Positions 13,301 through 25,387 of a stretch of 64,000 bases of DNA are shown piece after piece. Under the pieces are notes generated by a model. It ran no database searches. It was not told the DNA's origin and saw only the letters and a list, made by a program, of their open reading frames with translations. The stretch is from Hsuehochloa calcarea. Lineage: Eukaryota > Streptophyta > Magnoliopsida > Poales > Poaceae. Position numbers and translations under genes: made by a program. Numbering within the stretch: the first letter of the stretch is position 1; each line of letters starts with the position of its first letter. The DNA is taken from the NCBI GenBank assembly GCA_036346395.1, contig CM070602.1:18361098-18425097 (forward strand), in the 5' to 3' direction.

Positions 13301-16300
13301 ATACAAACATCGACACGTTTCTGGGGTAGGTGGCGTTGGAGAAAATTTATCACATGGCGAAACTTTTCTTTGGATTGTCCTTCTATTCTTTTCTCATTTG
13401 CTTTAATATTCACCTCTTGTACTCCAGGAGGTCTACTGCTGAGCTTGCTGGCAACTTCCTCTTTATTACTTGACAGATATCTCAGGCAAATAAATGAGGG
13501 GCTTTCTATAGGTTTCACATCGGTCTTGATTATTGTGAGTGCATCTCAAGCTTATTCTTCATTTTGATTTGATACCACAAACAACATAGTTGTTGAATTG
13601 CAGTTTTTATGCTGACTTCATCAGCTATTTTGTCTAATGTTGACCTTTTAGATGTGGTGGTGCTGAATCAACTCTAGGTAACTGAATCTAAAATTCTAAA
13701 TGAAATTAAACTTGCTCAAGTGACTGGGGATTTCAGCCTATTTTGCAATTCTACAATCGTAATGATGGCATTCGTATGTTGTTTTGTTAGGTTTTCTGCC
13801 TTTTGGGCCTTTTTAAAAAAGGTCTTTTAAAATAGGACTTTTCATGCTCGTTCTCTCTCCTAAATTTCAAAATAGTAGTAATTTAATGGGTGTGGTGTGT
13901 TCTAGCAAATGACCATGGTTTTACCGCATCCATCAGTGAATTATCGATTTTCCACCCTCCAACAAACGGAACACATTTGCGGTGTCCTAGAGCCAAATGG
14001 GGTATAACTGTTAAAGCCGTATAGTCTGTTACAGTTCCAAGGAGTTGCATAAGTTTAAGGTGATTTCGGCATTACGTTTGGTCAAGCTAAGCCCCTCCTA
14101 GCATCCCTACAGTCCACACACACACACCCCTGCACCCATCACAAAACCTGTAGCATTATGATCTATACTATTTAGATTACAACTGATTTGATCAATATAA
14201 TATAATGTTTGGTTCTAGCAAGTGAAATTCTAAAAACGCTATTTCGATATGAGACATTTTTTCCTTTCCTCTTGGAAGATTCCCGGCATATGAATCTTTG
14301 GGAAAAGACTGATATGACCCCTTTGTAACAGGGAAGTAGTAGCTGCTCCAACCTTGTGCTGTGATAGCATAACTTCTGTTTGGAAATGTAAAGAACACCA
14401 TTAGTAATCACTTGTCAATAAACCTGAGAAAAATTAGCCCGGTACAAGCCCAGATATATGGCCAGTTCAGGATTGGGATATGAAGCCAGATACCAGATAG
14501 CAGACCAGACGACCAACCCCTTGCTGATCCGCAAAATGAATAAGGGCCTATGGCCTGGCAGGCACAATCAGCCTTACAAGGCTACTGGGCTGGGTCTGGG
14601 CCTCAAGCCAAGTAGCCCCTAGAGAACTTAGTCGATGCTGGCCTGGCTGAACTTTTGCTCAGGTCTACTTGTCAGGACAGAGATAGTTGTGGTTAATCCA
14701 ATGTTTGTTGTATGATTTTGTTAATTGGAAAGGACAGTATTCAAGCATCAGTATGTTAAGTGTTATGATCCTTATCATAAGAGTAAACATCACCGGGAGG
14801 ATAGTTGGGTGGTGTCGGCTGCTTGGGGATAGGAAGGACTGAAGGACTACAGATTGGGGGTGAAGACGTGAGGAGGGAGGCAGACTATTTCATTATCATT
14901 GCTTCATTTCCAAAGTGGTTGCTGTATCCTCTTATAGGAGGGGAACCGGCCCTAACAAATCATCTAACAAACTAACTAATGATACGATAGGATATTGCTA
15001 ACTAAAAGAGATAACAATCTATTGGAGATAACTCCTATGCGTCATCCTTTTGATATGCTGGCTTAGCTGATCCGCCAACCGGCTGGCCAGGTGTGCACCT
15101 CCTCCTCTGCATGCCAGGCTGCTGCATAGCTGGGCCCACTGCCATAACTCTTCACCCCTCCTGGATGAGCAGCTCCTTCTCGAGCTGTAGGGTGACCCCA
15201 TGTCGATGAGAGGTCGCTGCGCCTCGCGTGAGTGACCAACAACTTGTTGACAACGATTGACGGTAAAGACGTGAGAAGCTTAACGCTGCCCGACGTTGGC
15301 GAGGATGCCACCGACGAGGACAGCCAGCGCAGGGCAGTGTTGTTGCCCTTTCGTCCACAAGATGCAACGGATGTGTGAGAGATGTGATGACGTCACGACC
15401 TCCCACACATTACTTGCCGCATTCCGCACCACGGCGTTGGTCGGTGGCACGGAGAAGACAGCTGCTGGACAACAACCTTCTTTCTCGGCGGGGGCACCAT
15501 CAGCGCAGCCACTGGCAGCGAGGCTAAGAGAGGAGGCATTGTCAGCAGCAGCGGAGGCGCCACCGATGGTGGCAGCACCACGGCCACCTCCAAAGGCGAT
15601 GTCAGGAAAGTCGCCGACAAAATCTGAGGCACCTCCAACAACGCAGATTGTGCAACGGCTTGCTGTGCTTTCTTCTCCTTTCCCATCAACTTGGCCACCT
15701 TAGCCGCCATGTCTACTAAGATGGCTTTCATGTCGTCCAAGCCGGTAATCATCTCATTGAGGGTGGCCCTCGTTGCCTTGAAATCCTCGGCAACAGAGGT
15801 CATGGTGTTGGCTCTGATACCAAATTATTGTGATTCTTAGATCATAAGGGTAAATATCACCGGAAGGATAGCCGTGTAGCGTCGGCTGCTTGGGGATAGG
15901 AAGGACTATAGATTGGGGTGAAGACTTGAGGAGGGAGGCAGATTATTTCACTATCATTGCTTCATTTCCAAAGTGGTTGCCGTGTCCTCTTATAGGAGGA
16001 GAACCGGCCCTAACAAATCATCTAACAAACTAACTAATGATAAGATAAGATATTGCTAACTAAAAGAGATAACAATCTATTGGAGATAACTCCTGTGCAT
16101 CATCATGTTGATATGTTGGCTTGGCTGATCCGCCGGCCAGCCGGCCAGGTGTGCACCTCCTTCTCCTGTGCATGCCAGGCTGCTGCATGGCTGGGCCCAC
16201 TGCCATAACATTAAGACTACAACTTGGGGGTATTGTGATTTTCAGAGGAGAGTCATGGGTGATTTTGAGAGATGAAATTTGACATTATATTTTAGCATAC

Positions 16301-16651
16301 CGTTGTAAGCTGTTCCATAATGAAGAGCCCAGTATCCTGCCATCGTGCAAAATTTCTATAATGGGTTTTTTTAATAAAAAAAATGGAGATGGATACCAAA
16401 TGTATATATGTTGGTGAACTGATTATCAACTGCTACATTAGATGTTGTAGTTTTGTTTTACTTTCATTTACTTATGGACAGTAAAGAATAAATTTGGCCT
16501 TGATAAAATGTGATATTTACATCATTGACATATACTTAGCATAATGAAAATGATAATTCAGGTGGGCTCAATTATTGAACTGAGAAGGTCCTATCAAGCG
16601 TATAATGTGATGCCAGCACTAAGCAAAATTTTGAGGAGATATGGTGCTTAA
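1272..16651 (+). CDS. SCY2: Preprotein translocase subunit SCY2, chloroplastic (12 exons)
   Basis: Polytopic SecY-type channel of the second plastid Sec system. In the known family it acts in the inner envelope with SECA2 and SECE2 to insert or move proteins. Exons read from the sequence: 1272-1731, 1865-1953, 3364-3443, 3553-3642, 4055-4146, 4905-4988, 10665-10806, 12158-12277, 12355-12484, 13202-13325, 13428-13534, 16562-16651. All introns are GT-AG and every phase joins, giving 1608 nt and 535 aa, near the usual family length. The first ~90 residues are Ser/Pro/Arg/Ala-rich and look like a transit peptide; SecY homology starts at about residue 85 (NRFLDLARLG). Other family signatures are RVGYFVPLPGFDRR, ISESGFGHGSS, TMGAVLVTEGCRKIKLQYYG, EVEPYIPFNINPTGMQP and the C-terminal LRRYGA. 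Introns 6 (5676 bp) and 11 (3027 bp) are swollen by transposons. The start at 1272 is chosen because it includes the transit peptide; the next in-frame Met is at 1368. No disabling change is seen. Confidence 0.93.
1281..1320 (+). repeat. Hexanucleotide repeat in SCY2 exon 1
   Basis: Imperfect CTCGCC units encode a Ser-Pro run in the putative transit peptide. Length changes in multiples of six would keep the frame. Confidence 0.7.
2257..2507. mobile_element. Fold-back MITE in SCY2 intron 2
   Basis: The left end GAGTAAATTGTACCA matches the reverse complement of the right end (GAGTAAACTGCACCA). Complementarity continues inward in patches such as GAGAACTC and TAGGTCCCTAAACTTG, so the whole ~250 bp could fold. 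No clear target-site duplication was found, so the superfamily is open. The rest of intron 2 shows no gene. Confidence 0.6.
5470..6300 (+). other. GC-rich, coding-like segment inside the Mutator-like element
   Basis: Open frames run here, the longest + frame covering 5753-6298 with an acidic, helix-prone stretch (DDDDLKVLAEKVMQAKVV, then an FARVLQRLKDNVRRRV stretch). I do not recognise the family. The GC content and position inside a TIR element fit a captured host gene fragment (Pack-MULE), but no intact gene model can be drawn. Confidence 0.3.
7302..7360. repeat. (TA)n microsatellite
   Basis: Uninterrupted TA dinucleotide run of about 59 bp within the solo-LTR-like element. Confidence 0.97.
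7985..8350. repeat. Cluster of GGTAGTACC / GGTACTACC palindromes
   Basis: About ten variants of CGGTAGTACCG, CGGTACTACCG or CGGTCCTACCG lie within 370 bp, several as perfect short inverted repeats. They alternate between GCGGTAGTA and TACTACCGC orientation. They are part of the LTR, not coding. Confidence 0.8.
9488..9973. mobile_element. hAT-type MITE, copy 1
   Basis: Termini CAAGGATTGAAATC and GATTTTGATCCTTG form inverted repeats of about 40 bp rich in CCGG and GGTTACC. The flanking 8-bp duplication is GTTATACC / GTTACACC (9480-9487 and 9974-9981; one mismatch), as expected for hAT elements. Internal sequence is AT-rich with no transposase. Related to the copy at 28289-28990. A 29-bp internal segment is repeated directly near 9677 and 9738. 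Confidence 0.8.
10930..11185. repeat. Tandem duplication in SCY2 intron 7
   Basis: Two diverged copies of a ~125-bp unit (about 10930-11053 and 11060-11185). Each reads TTTGCAAAAA, then ACATTA(T/C)C, AGTTGGAAATG, TTACCTGT(C/T)AAGTTCT, ending near CTGAAGAAGT. No coding content. Confidence 0.75.
14761..16210 (-). mobile_element. Small non-autonomous LTR retrotransposon in SCY2 intron 11
   Basis: Two ~385-bp direct repeats (14761-15149 and about 15828-16210) are LTRs, and TTAAG is duplicated exactly at 14756-14760 and 16211-16215. On the minus strand the 5' LTR is followed by TGGTATCAGAGC (reverse complement at 15811-15822), a primer-binding site for initiator methionine tRNA, which sets the orientation. 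The internal region is only ~680 bp and has one minus frame (15393-15803), so enzymes must come from other elements. The LTRs differ at many sites, so the insertion is not very recent. Confidence 0.85.
15393..15803 (-). CDS. Gag-like short ORF of the non-autonomous retrotransposon
   Basis: A 136-codon frame starts just after the primer-binding site (MTSVAEDFKATRATLNEM). Its first ~50 residues are predicted helical; the rest is Val/Pro/Leu-rich low complexity. No zinc knuckle, protease or reverse transcriptase is present. The opening resembles the N terminus of some plant retrotransposon gag proteins, but the match is from memory. It may be a remnant without function. Confidence 0.35.
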   Translation of the reverse strand: MTSVAEDFKATRATLNEMITGLDDMKAILVDMAAKVAKLMGKEKKAQQAVAQSALLEVPQILSATFLTSPLEVAVVLPPSVAPPLLLTMPPLLASLPVAALMVPPPRKKVVVQQLSSPCHRPTPWCGMRQVMCGRS

Positions 16652-17298
16652 GGTTATGTAAGCACGTGTGGTGGTGATGGTGTCATCCACAAGGTACTTT
16701 TTTACTTTGCTGCTAAGCTTTATCAATATTTGAAGCTATACTTAGTTTCTGCTATTTGTTCTTCTAGAAGAGCATCATTTGGAAAAGTTTCAGGGGTTAC
16801 AGGCTCACAGCTTTTTTTGGGTGTACTATGATGCTCTTCAATGACACAACTAAGGAACCAATTAGGAAAGGATGGTGACCTACGAGGAGCTGCGCTATTG
16901 TGCCTTTGGGCACTATTGCATTGGTTGATGGCTTGATGCAATGTAAACGAAAATTTGAATACCAGGTTCATGTTGTATAAATTTCTGGCGGAACGCATAG
17001 TTAAACTACTAACTGGAAATTGGATTTGTAGTTGCCTCGTGGTACATATGTTTGGGGCTGGCGAAATGGACGACCTCTGAAGAAGGTCAACACAAATGGT
17101 TGGATTTGTAGTTGATTGTTCAAACGTACGTCTGAGGCTGACTAAGATGACCCGGAATCTCCTTCTAGGCGTATGCTTTGTAACTATGATCGGAGGAAAG
17201 TTGCTAATTATATCATTGTATTTAGATGATGGTTTATGGCCTAACAATATCGTGGAACTTCACTTCATGGACTATTCTATTTACCCTTACGAGTTGAA
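16652..17298. other. SCY2 3' flank, no gene seen
   Basis: Should contain the SCY2 3' UTR and polyadenylation site. A 174-codon minus frame (16723-17247) overlaps this flank but has no recognisable domain and is probably chance. Confidence 0.5.
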
Positions 17299-17308
17299 AT
17301 CATGGTTA

Positions 17309-17990
17309 TTAAGGTGTCGTCTAAGACACAAGGCACCGCTCGGGGGTAAGGCGTTGCCCCGGTCTTAGACCTAAGGTGTCACTAAGGCAGGAGAGGAAGA
17401 GGGGGAGGGGAGGACCTTGGAGTGCGATGATATGCAGCCGTCGCCCAGGCTCGGGAGGTGGATCCAGCATCTTGTCGTTGGCATCGTGTCACGTCCTCCA
17501 TCGCCGCCTCCTTCCTCCTCCACCGCCTCCCCTCCTCCCTGCGTCACTTCCCCACCTTCCCCATCTTTGTGGGCGAAGCCTAAGTGGCAGTGGCTTGGTG
17601 TGGAGGGAGGTGGGCAAAGCCGAAGCGGTAGTGGTGTGGCATGTGCTTGGCCGCTCGCCGCTCTTTCCCCGCCTAAGAAGAAGAATAGAAAGGGGAGGCG
17701 GGCGGGGGGAAAAGAGGAGGTGCTTGCCACTCTCTCGGTCGGGTGGGGGAAAAGAGGAGGCTTGGCAGGGCAACGGGTAGGTTGGGAAGGTTATAGGCAT
17801 TTCTTAATATATATCACTTAACAAAACAATTATCATTTAATATATATTAGATGATTCCTCAAATACTATATTTTCAAGTCCTATATGGCCTCGCCTTAGG
17901 ATCTGTGTAAGGCGTCACCTTGTCTCACGTCTTAGCGTTTAAAAGGTGCGAGGGAGGTGGGTTGGTTTGCCTCGTTTTGCCGCCTTAATC
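17309..17990. mobile_element. TIR transposon with 10-bp target-site duplication
   Basis: ATCATGGTTA occurs exactly at 17299-17308 and 17991-18000. The element starts TTAAGGTGTCG and ends CGCCTTAATC, giving short imperfect inverted repeats; sub-terminal AAGGCG-type motifs recur at both ends. The interior is GC-rich with no transposase. Duplication length fits Mutator-like elements (8-11 bp), but TIRs are short, so the superfamily is uncertain. Confidence 0.65.
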
Positions 17991-18000
17991 ATCATGGTTA

Positions 18001-18896
18001 AAATGCATATTTATATCTGCAACGATATACAACTTCCTAGAGAAATAAAGATGTGCCCAACAGATTGAGCAATCAATAAGAATAAATATATGGTATACGA
18101 AAATCGCTCACATCACACTGAAAGACTCAAAACACAACCTGTTTAGACGACTTCTGGAATATCTCATTTTACTTTGCCCGCCAGAAGTCATGTTACCGTG
18201 CAAATTTGTTAACCTCATATATGCACCCTTTCACACTAACACTATTTCTTGTGGGTTTTTCGTTATTTTTTGTATTTGTTTCAGTGAATTTTGTACTTAT
18301 TTTAAGTTATTTCAGTACTTAATTCAATGATTTAAGTGATTTTGGTACTTTAATACACGATTTCACTACTGAGACATTAGGACCATTTGTACTTTTGTGT
18401 ATTACAAGTATTAATATCATGTGAAGAAGTGTTGATCTTGAAATAAGTGTCAAAGATAATAAAAACAATGTGAAAAAATGTTAACATCTGGACTGAGAGG
18501 TATTTGCATGGTCAAACTAAACAAACAAACAAAAGATGTATTCGCAAAATAAAAAAGCAGGTGAAATATTTAGGGTTTACGGATTTTTCTCTTAACATTT
18601 GCGCTTAAGGGTGGGGAACAATCTTTCTCCGATTTGACACATATTCTAGGTATTGATTACGATGTAGATAGCTCACTGCTTTAGCTCTTTCGTGACAATT
18701 TCCGCACTATAAATGTTTTGCGAGTAGATTGTAGATTAGACAGTAGCACTGTGGATGTGCCATGCCTAGACGCCGGTCAATAGTTCAAAGAACCCCTGCA
18801 CCCCTCCTGTCCCGATCCGTTAGCGACGTATCAACAGACAGCGACGAAAGGTTAACCCGTCACTAGTCGCCGTTGCCGTGCCTCAACAGTCCGCAC
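18001..18896. other. Intergenic, no feature recognised
   Basis: AT-rich to about 18640 and mixed afterwards. I see no coding sequence, repeat or RNA gene. Confidence 0.5.
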
Positions 18897-21800
18897 TGTT
18901 GGAAAATTATGGATTTAACTCAACAGCTGGTTTATGGGTGAGCGTTTCATCTAAAACTCTAGTAGAGTCTGTAGAGTATAATTGATGATGCTAGTCATTG
19001 TAAAAGATTTATCGTTTGATGAATGAATAAAGAAGAAAAATACCTCCTACATCTTTGTATGCGTATTCAATCTACGATTTGTTCTTACATTGTTTGGTGC
19101 GATTCTACATTTGTTCACGAGGTGATCGTTCGGACTGGACTCGCCAGCGACGGTTCCTCAACACGTTATCAGCACGATCGACTTCGGCCTACCTCTAGGC
19201 CTACTCTACTCGGATCGAAAGGTAATAGTCGTAGCATGACGCTCGTAGCTCGAATCACATTTTCTACATTGCTTTTTATTATGTAAATTTGGCTTTCTAG
19301 AGTTTTTTCTACGGTGTAAATCCGCTCTAATCTACCTCGAGCTGACTTGAAGTCGCCGACCAAGTTGATCGGTGGGTTGCATGAAAGAGCAGATGACGAT
19401 TAATCAGATTGTACATTTGATGAGCGATGAACAAAAAAATCGGCGCCGACGACGTCCGCACCGCATGGCTCGCCATACGCGGCCGTTGCGCCACCGCAGC
19501 TGGTGATTGCATATACCCGCAGCATGGCCGTCGCTCGGCCCAAAGCTGCCTCGCCAGCACGCGACAGCCCATATACGCACGCCACCCGCACGCGACTGCT
19601 CCACACGAACGACGCCCGGCCGAGCCGCGCACTCAATGCTATCAGCCTGGAGCCGTCGTGCTGTGTTGCGCGCTCGCCGACCGCACCCCATCCAGACAAG
19701 CAAAGAAGAAAAAAGAAAAAAGGAGAAGAAAAAAGAAACAATCTCAAAAAATTACAAATAAACCCTTGAAGTTCTAAAAATTATGAGAAAATATTTTGGA
19801 AAAGAAATTATTGTAGAATAACCCCTCAGAAATTGAAAAATTACGCAGAATTTTTTTTCAGAACTGAAAATTCGCGGTTTAGCCCCTGAAAATTGCAGAA
19901 TTCATCAAAAAATTATATTCCAGTAGAAAAGGGCCTCAGTAATTCAATTTTTAAATCTTTTTGAGCTTTGAAGCGTGTTTAACTTTGTTATTATTATTTC
20001 TATGCAATTTATATATTGTATTTGCTGTTTTGATTATATGTGATTGTTTATATTACTTTTAATCACTGAAACTAACAATGAATCATGAAAAATACATAGA
20101 AACATACGGATCACGAGCCGGGAGTTCAAAGAACATTATGAGAATTTTGAACCATTTTATACAAATTACCAGCAGTAATCTGATGAACTCTTTGCATAAA
20201 ATGTAGATGACTGGCATCACGAACTGGGGGTTCGAAGAGCTGACACAGCATGGCCAGAATTTGTATAAAATTTATACCAGCCTTCAACTCTGTGGTAAGG
20301 TATTCACGAATGAGAAGAAGATTGAGAAGACTCTCTTTACCTTTCACCTGAATATGGTGCAATCCGTACGCAACTATCGTCAACATGGCTACTATGAGTA
20401 TGCTGAATTGATTGACATCATGCAAGTTACGGAAGCTCAAGATGATGTTTTAAGGAAGAACTACATCTCACAGCCGCTTAGTCGCAATGTTAGTCATGAA
20501 GCCAATGCTAGCAGCTACAAAGTGAGGAAGTTTATCAAAAAGGAGAGGGGGCAAGAAGGGTAAGGTCATGAGTCATACGTTATTGATGCTTTCCAGTCTA
20601 AGAAGAAGAGCAAAGGACAGCATGAGGTACACCTCACCATTACAGGCACGGAGGATCTATAGCCATTAGTTGCACTCATGGATGTGGACAGCCTAGTAGC
20701 AGCTCCTATCACCTCTCCTTTGGACACCGCAGCGGCCGTAGTCGTAGTTGCCCAAGAGAAGAAAATCGCCACGAAGCAGATTCAGGCAGAAGTTTCTACA
20801 TACTTCGCTAATTCGATCTAGTTCACGCATTGCACTTAGATCTTTTTATAGTCACTTACAGTTTGTGATTGTGATGGACTTTGAATAATGGTTGTAAGCT
20901 CTAGGAGAGTAAAGCATTAAATTCTTATGATAATTCCTGCAATGCTTAATTTTTCTGTATTTATAATAGCAAGTTATGTTACGATATTTGAAGTATCGAG
21001 CGCGCGTGGCGCCTATGAAGGAATTGTGTTTAGCGGATAGCAGCATAACGAATACCACCCTGAGATGGACGATTTTTTTTCCAAACGATTAGTAAGAATG
21101 CTGGTAGTTTTACGACAAACACATGCATCGATACTAGTATAATAGGCTCAAGAAGGGCCACAATTATACTCCTGATGGGCACAACTTTGGTCATTAAAGA
21201 AGCCTTGTTGTACCCAGAATCGATTAGAACTCTCAAAGCATTCACGCTAACGGTTTCCACATAGAGACTGAAGAAGAGTATGGTAGGGAATACCTGCTCA
21301 TTACAAAGCGTGAAGAAAGTGGAAAAGAGTATTGGAATGACTTCCTTCATATGAAACTGGACTATACTACACTAATATTAAGGCACTCGCAGCTTGTACT
21401 GCTCTGAAAACCGTGTTTAGAAGCTCTGAACTTTTCTGTCTCTGGTAAGATAGATTAGGCCACCCAGGTCTTAGGATGATGAGAAATATGATTAACAATT
21501 CATAAGTACATAATATCGATGTAAAGAATTTTCCGAATCAGGAAGATTTTGTGTGCCCCGCATGTGTCACCGGGAAATTAATTACTAGACCTTTTGCTAT
21601 GAAAGCGAAGGATGAAGTTCCTGCATTCCTGGACCGTATCCAGGGAGACATTTATGGTCCTATACAGCCCCTGTCGGGGCTATCTAGGTATTTTATGGTG
21701 CTCATTGATACTTCCTCGAAATGGTCGTACGCATGTTTATTATTTACGAGAAACTATGCTTTTGCAAAGTTAGTTTTGTAGATAATTAAAATTTTAAAAA

Positions 21801-24800
21801 AATTCCCAGATCATCATGTGAAGTCCATCAGAATGGACAACGCCGGAGTATTTACTTCAAATGCATTTGATGATTATTGCATAGAAATGAGAATTAAAGT
21901 TAAGCATTCCGTACCACATGTCCACACCTAGAATGGACCAGCACATTTTGCATAGTTGTAACTTGCCAACTACATGTTGGGGACAAGTAGCCCTGCACGC
22001 AGCAACTCTCATCAATTTTTAGACCATCGACATATAACATTCATTCACCTATGCAACTACCGCAAGGGTCAGCACCGAAAATTTCTCATCTGCGCAAATT
22101 TGATTGCAAGGTTTATGTATCTATACCACCATCACAACGAACTACAATGGACCCTCTCCGAAAGTTTGGGATATATGTTGGTTATGAGACAATATCTATA
22201 ATCATGTATTTGGACCCTATGACTGGAGATTTGCATACCGCTCACTTCGCTGATAGCATATTTGATGGGGATAGTTTCATGTCATTAGGGGGAGGAAATC
22301 AACTCTTTGATGAAAAATATCGAGAAATAATGTGACAAGCAATTGGAATTCATGCACATGACCCACACACTAATGAAGTAAATATTGAAATCCAGAAGAT
22401 AATTGTAGTCTAGAAGATAATTGATTTGTAAGCATTAGCGAATCAACTGCCTAACCACTTTAATGATTTGAATAGCATGATCAAGTCGTTTGTGCCTGCA
22501 TGCAATGCACTGGAGAGGGTTGAAATACCGAAGAAAGAAAAAAGTATCTCTAATCTCGTCCCGAGGCCTCAGAAAGGACGAGAACTCCGACCCTGTGAAT
22601 CTGAAGTAACCGGGGACACCTAGTGAAAAAAGATAAGAAGGACTTGATACAGCCGATCACCGAAGTTCCCCCAGAACCAGAAGGGGGGCCAGTTGAAACC
22701 TGGCACTAGTATGGAACCTTCAAAAAAGGCATACCAGGTTTAAACATCCACATGAAGGGAGACATCAGTAGGGATGTATGTGCACACATCGGAGCTGAAA
22801 AACTAAAGGGACTTACCCCGTAATTGGAAGTAGCGGTGAGCAAATAGAGGCATTAGAAGAATCTCCTCATGAAGAAATAGCTATAAATTATGTGACCACG
22901 GGAGAATATATGAATAGAATAACAACCAATGTTAATATTTATTTTGCAAAGAAAATTGATACAATCACCGATCTTGATCTAGAGCCTGCATCGCTCGCTG
23001 AATGTAAGAAAATGTCAGATTGGAAAGATTGGAAGAAGGCAATAGAAACATAATCATTATCTCTGAATATAAGAGATGTGTTTGGGCTTGTAAGCCACAC
23101 GCCTCCCTATGTGCACCCTGTAGGGCATAAGTGAGTATTTATTCTAAAGAGAAATAAAAATAAGCAACGCTCGTTGTACAATGTTTCACTCAACGTCTAG
23201 GAGTTGATTATGAAGAAACTCATTCCCCGGTAATGAGCGGAACTACCTTTAGATATTCTCAATGGCAGTAAAATTAAATTTAGAAATGAAATTTATGGAT
23301 GTGGTAACTGCGTACCTTTATGGAAAGTTGAATTCGGATGTTTATATGAAGATACCTAAATATATCCCTGTCCCGAACCAATATAGAGCAAATAGAAATC
23401 TGTACAGTGTGAAACTTAGAAAGTCATTATACGGACTTAAGCAATCAGACAGAATGTGGTATAATCGCTTGAAGCGACTTTATATGCAAGAAAGGCTACA
23501 CGAACAATGAGAATTGTCTATGTGTATTTATACGACGATCCTAGAATGAATTTTATATAATCTTAGTGTATGTACATGATTTGAATATCGTCGAAACCCT
23601 GGAAAGTATTAAAAAAGTAAGCTCTTACTTGGAGTTTGAGTTCGAAATAAAAGATTTGAGTAAAACCAAATATTGGCTAGGCTTGCAGCTTGAGCATGCC
23701 CATAGAGGGATACTAGTGCATTAGTCAACCTACACTCAAAAGGTGCTATAAATATTCGATTTTGAAAAGTCATATCCTTTGAAAGTGCCGATGGTAGGAG
23801 ATCCTTCTGACAAGGCAGGGACCAATACAGGACCTATAGAAGAGGTGGAGGAAGTCATGGGACCGGAATTTTTATACTTAAGTGCAATAGATGCACTCAT
23901 GTACTTAGCAAACTATACTAGATCGGATATTGCATCTGTCGTGAGCGTATTAGTAAGTTATAGTGCGAGAACCTACCAAAGGCATTGGCGAGAGAATAAA
24001 GGACATCTTGAGACACCTATAAAAACAAAGATCTTGATATGTTCTATAGAAAGAACCAAGACACATCTATGAATGGCTATCAGAATCTACGGCACTGTCG
24101 GACCCGTATATAGCTAAGTCGCAAACAAGCTATGTATTCCTATGTGGTAGAACTGCAATTCTGTGGAAATCGTCTAAGTAAAGTTTTGTATCAACCTCGA
24201 CAAACCACTCAAAAATGATATCACATGTCGAGGTCTCGCGAGAATGTGATTGGTTTCATGGATAATTCACCATATCCAACAATCATGTGGATTGAATACG
24301 CGTAAACCCCCCACTATTATCTATGAATATAATGCACTTGTGTTGCACAAGTGCGGATGGTTATGTAAAGAGTCATCTCACAAAGCATACCAACTCTAAG
24401 TTCTTCTATACTTATGAATTACAAAAGATGGGCGAAATTAAAGTACTGCATGTTAAGTCATGTGAAAATCTTACAGATTTATTCACTAAATCATGTCCAA
24501 CATCTAGCTTTGAAATATGCATACGTGGAATTGGAATGATAATATTTTGAGAAGTCACGAAATTCAAGGAAGAATCTTCACGAACTCATTATTAAAATTT
24601 GATTACGGAGATCGAGACCCAAAGAGTAAATCCTGGAGATTAAATGAAATTAGGTGAATTGTACTATTTTTTCTTAACGAGTTTTCCTAAAGTTTATCGG
24701 CTAAGGTTTTTAACGAGTCAATTCGTACAACGTTGTAGAACGTGTATCATGTACTATTTCTCTAAAAAAAATTCACGAGTTTTATGAAGTTTTGTGAAGC

Positions 24801-25100
24801 ATGAACATGCAAGGATGGGTGCTCAAGAGGGTAATTGAGAAAATCATGAGCTTGACCTAGCATCCGGCCCACGAGTAGACGCCTCATTCAAATCCCAGCA
24901 AAGTCTGTAAACTATAAATAGAGAGTGTTAGTCATTGTAAAAGGTTGATCGTTTGATGAAAGAATAAAGAAGAATACCTCCTACATATGTGTCCCTATAT
25001 ACATTCAATATACTATTTATTTTTATATTATTTAATAAAATTTTACATTTATTCACAAAATAATCGTACGAATTGAACTCCCAAGCACCACCTCCACCGA
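18897..25100 (+). mobile_element. Decayed Ty1-copia retrotransposon (copia A)
   Basis: The 5' LTR (18897-19163) starts TGTTGGAAAATTATGG and ends CTCAACA. It is followed by CGTTATCAGCACGA, a motif I associate with this position in plant copia elements. The 3' LTR (about 24834-25100) shares GTCATTGTAAAAG, ATCGTTTGATGAA and ATACCTCCTACAT. A TATA-like box (ACTATAAATA) is at 24911. Order gag, integrase, reverse transcriptase, RNase H is copia order. Many stops and C-to-T type differences between the LTRs show an old, inactive copy. No target-site duplication was found. Confidence 0.85.
20100..24550 (+). pseudogene. Copia A gag-pol, broken
   Basis: Gag helices lie at about 20207-20563 (VFTNEKKIEKTLFTF, then YYEYAELIDIMQV). 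A pre-integrase CxxC...GK segment is at 21551, an integrase core with RMDNAG near 21832, and a copia integrase tail at about 22080-22330. Reverse transcriptase appears at about 23262-23510 (VTAYLYGKLNSDVYMKIP, KSLYGLKQ), with the catalytic YVDD changed to YVHD near 23569. RNase H remnants are at 23779-24550 (LTDLFTKSCPTSSFE). Several stops fit CAG-to-TAG change (for example 21779 and about 21930). Non-functional. Confidence 0.8.
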
Positions 25101-25387
25101 GCCGCCGCGTGATCTTGGAAAAAGCACCCCGAAACACGCGAAAACACTGAAACACGCAAAACAGCCAGCAAAAAGTCAATCCGAGCCCTCCGCGTCCTCT
25201 ACCGAGCCCCTCGTCAACCCCACCGTACGCACGCGTTCCTCCCCCGCGGCACGCCAAAGCAACCTCCTCTTCCTCCCCCTCCTCCCCACGCGCGTCAAAT
25301 CCACCGCTCGAACCCGCCTCGCCTTGCCTCCTCACATACTCGGCTACTCCTCCCACCTCTCCTCGCTGCGCCATCGGAGAGGAGGCC

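Noticed and set aside
16723..17247. 174-codon minus frame after SCY2
   Set aside because: No recognised domain, weak composition, and it overlaps the SCY2 3' flank. Probably chance.
19427..19777. 116-codon + frame and antisense frames
   Set aside because: GC-rich leader of copia A ending in a poly-Lys composition artefact. No domain.
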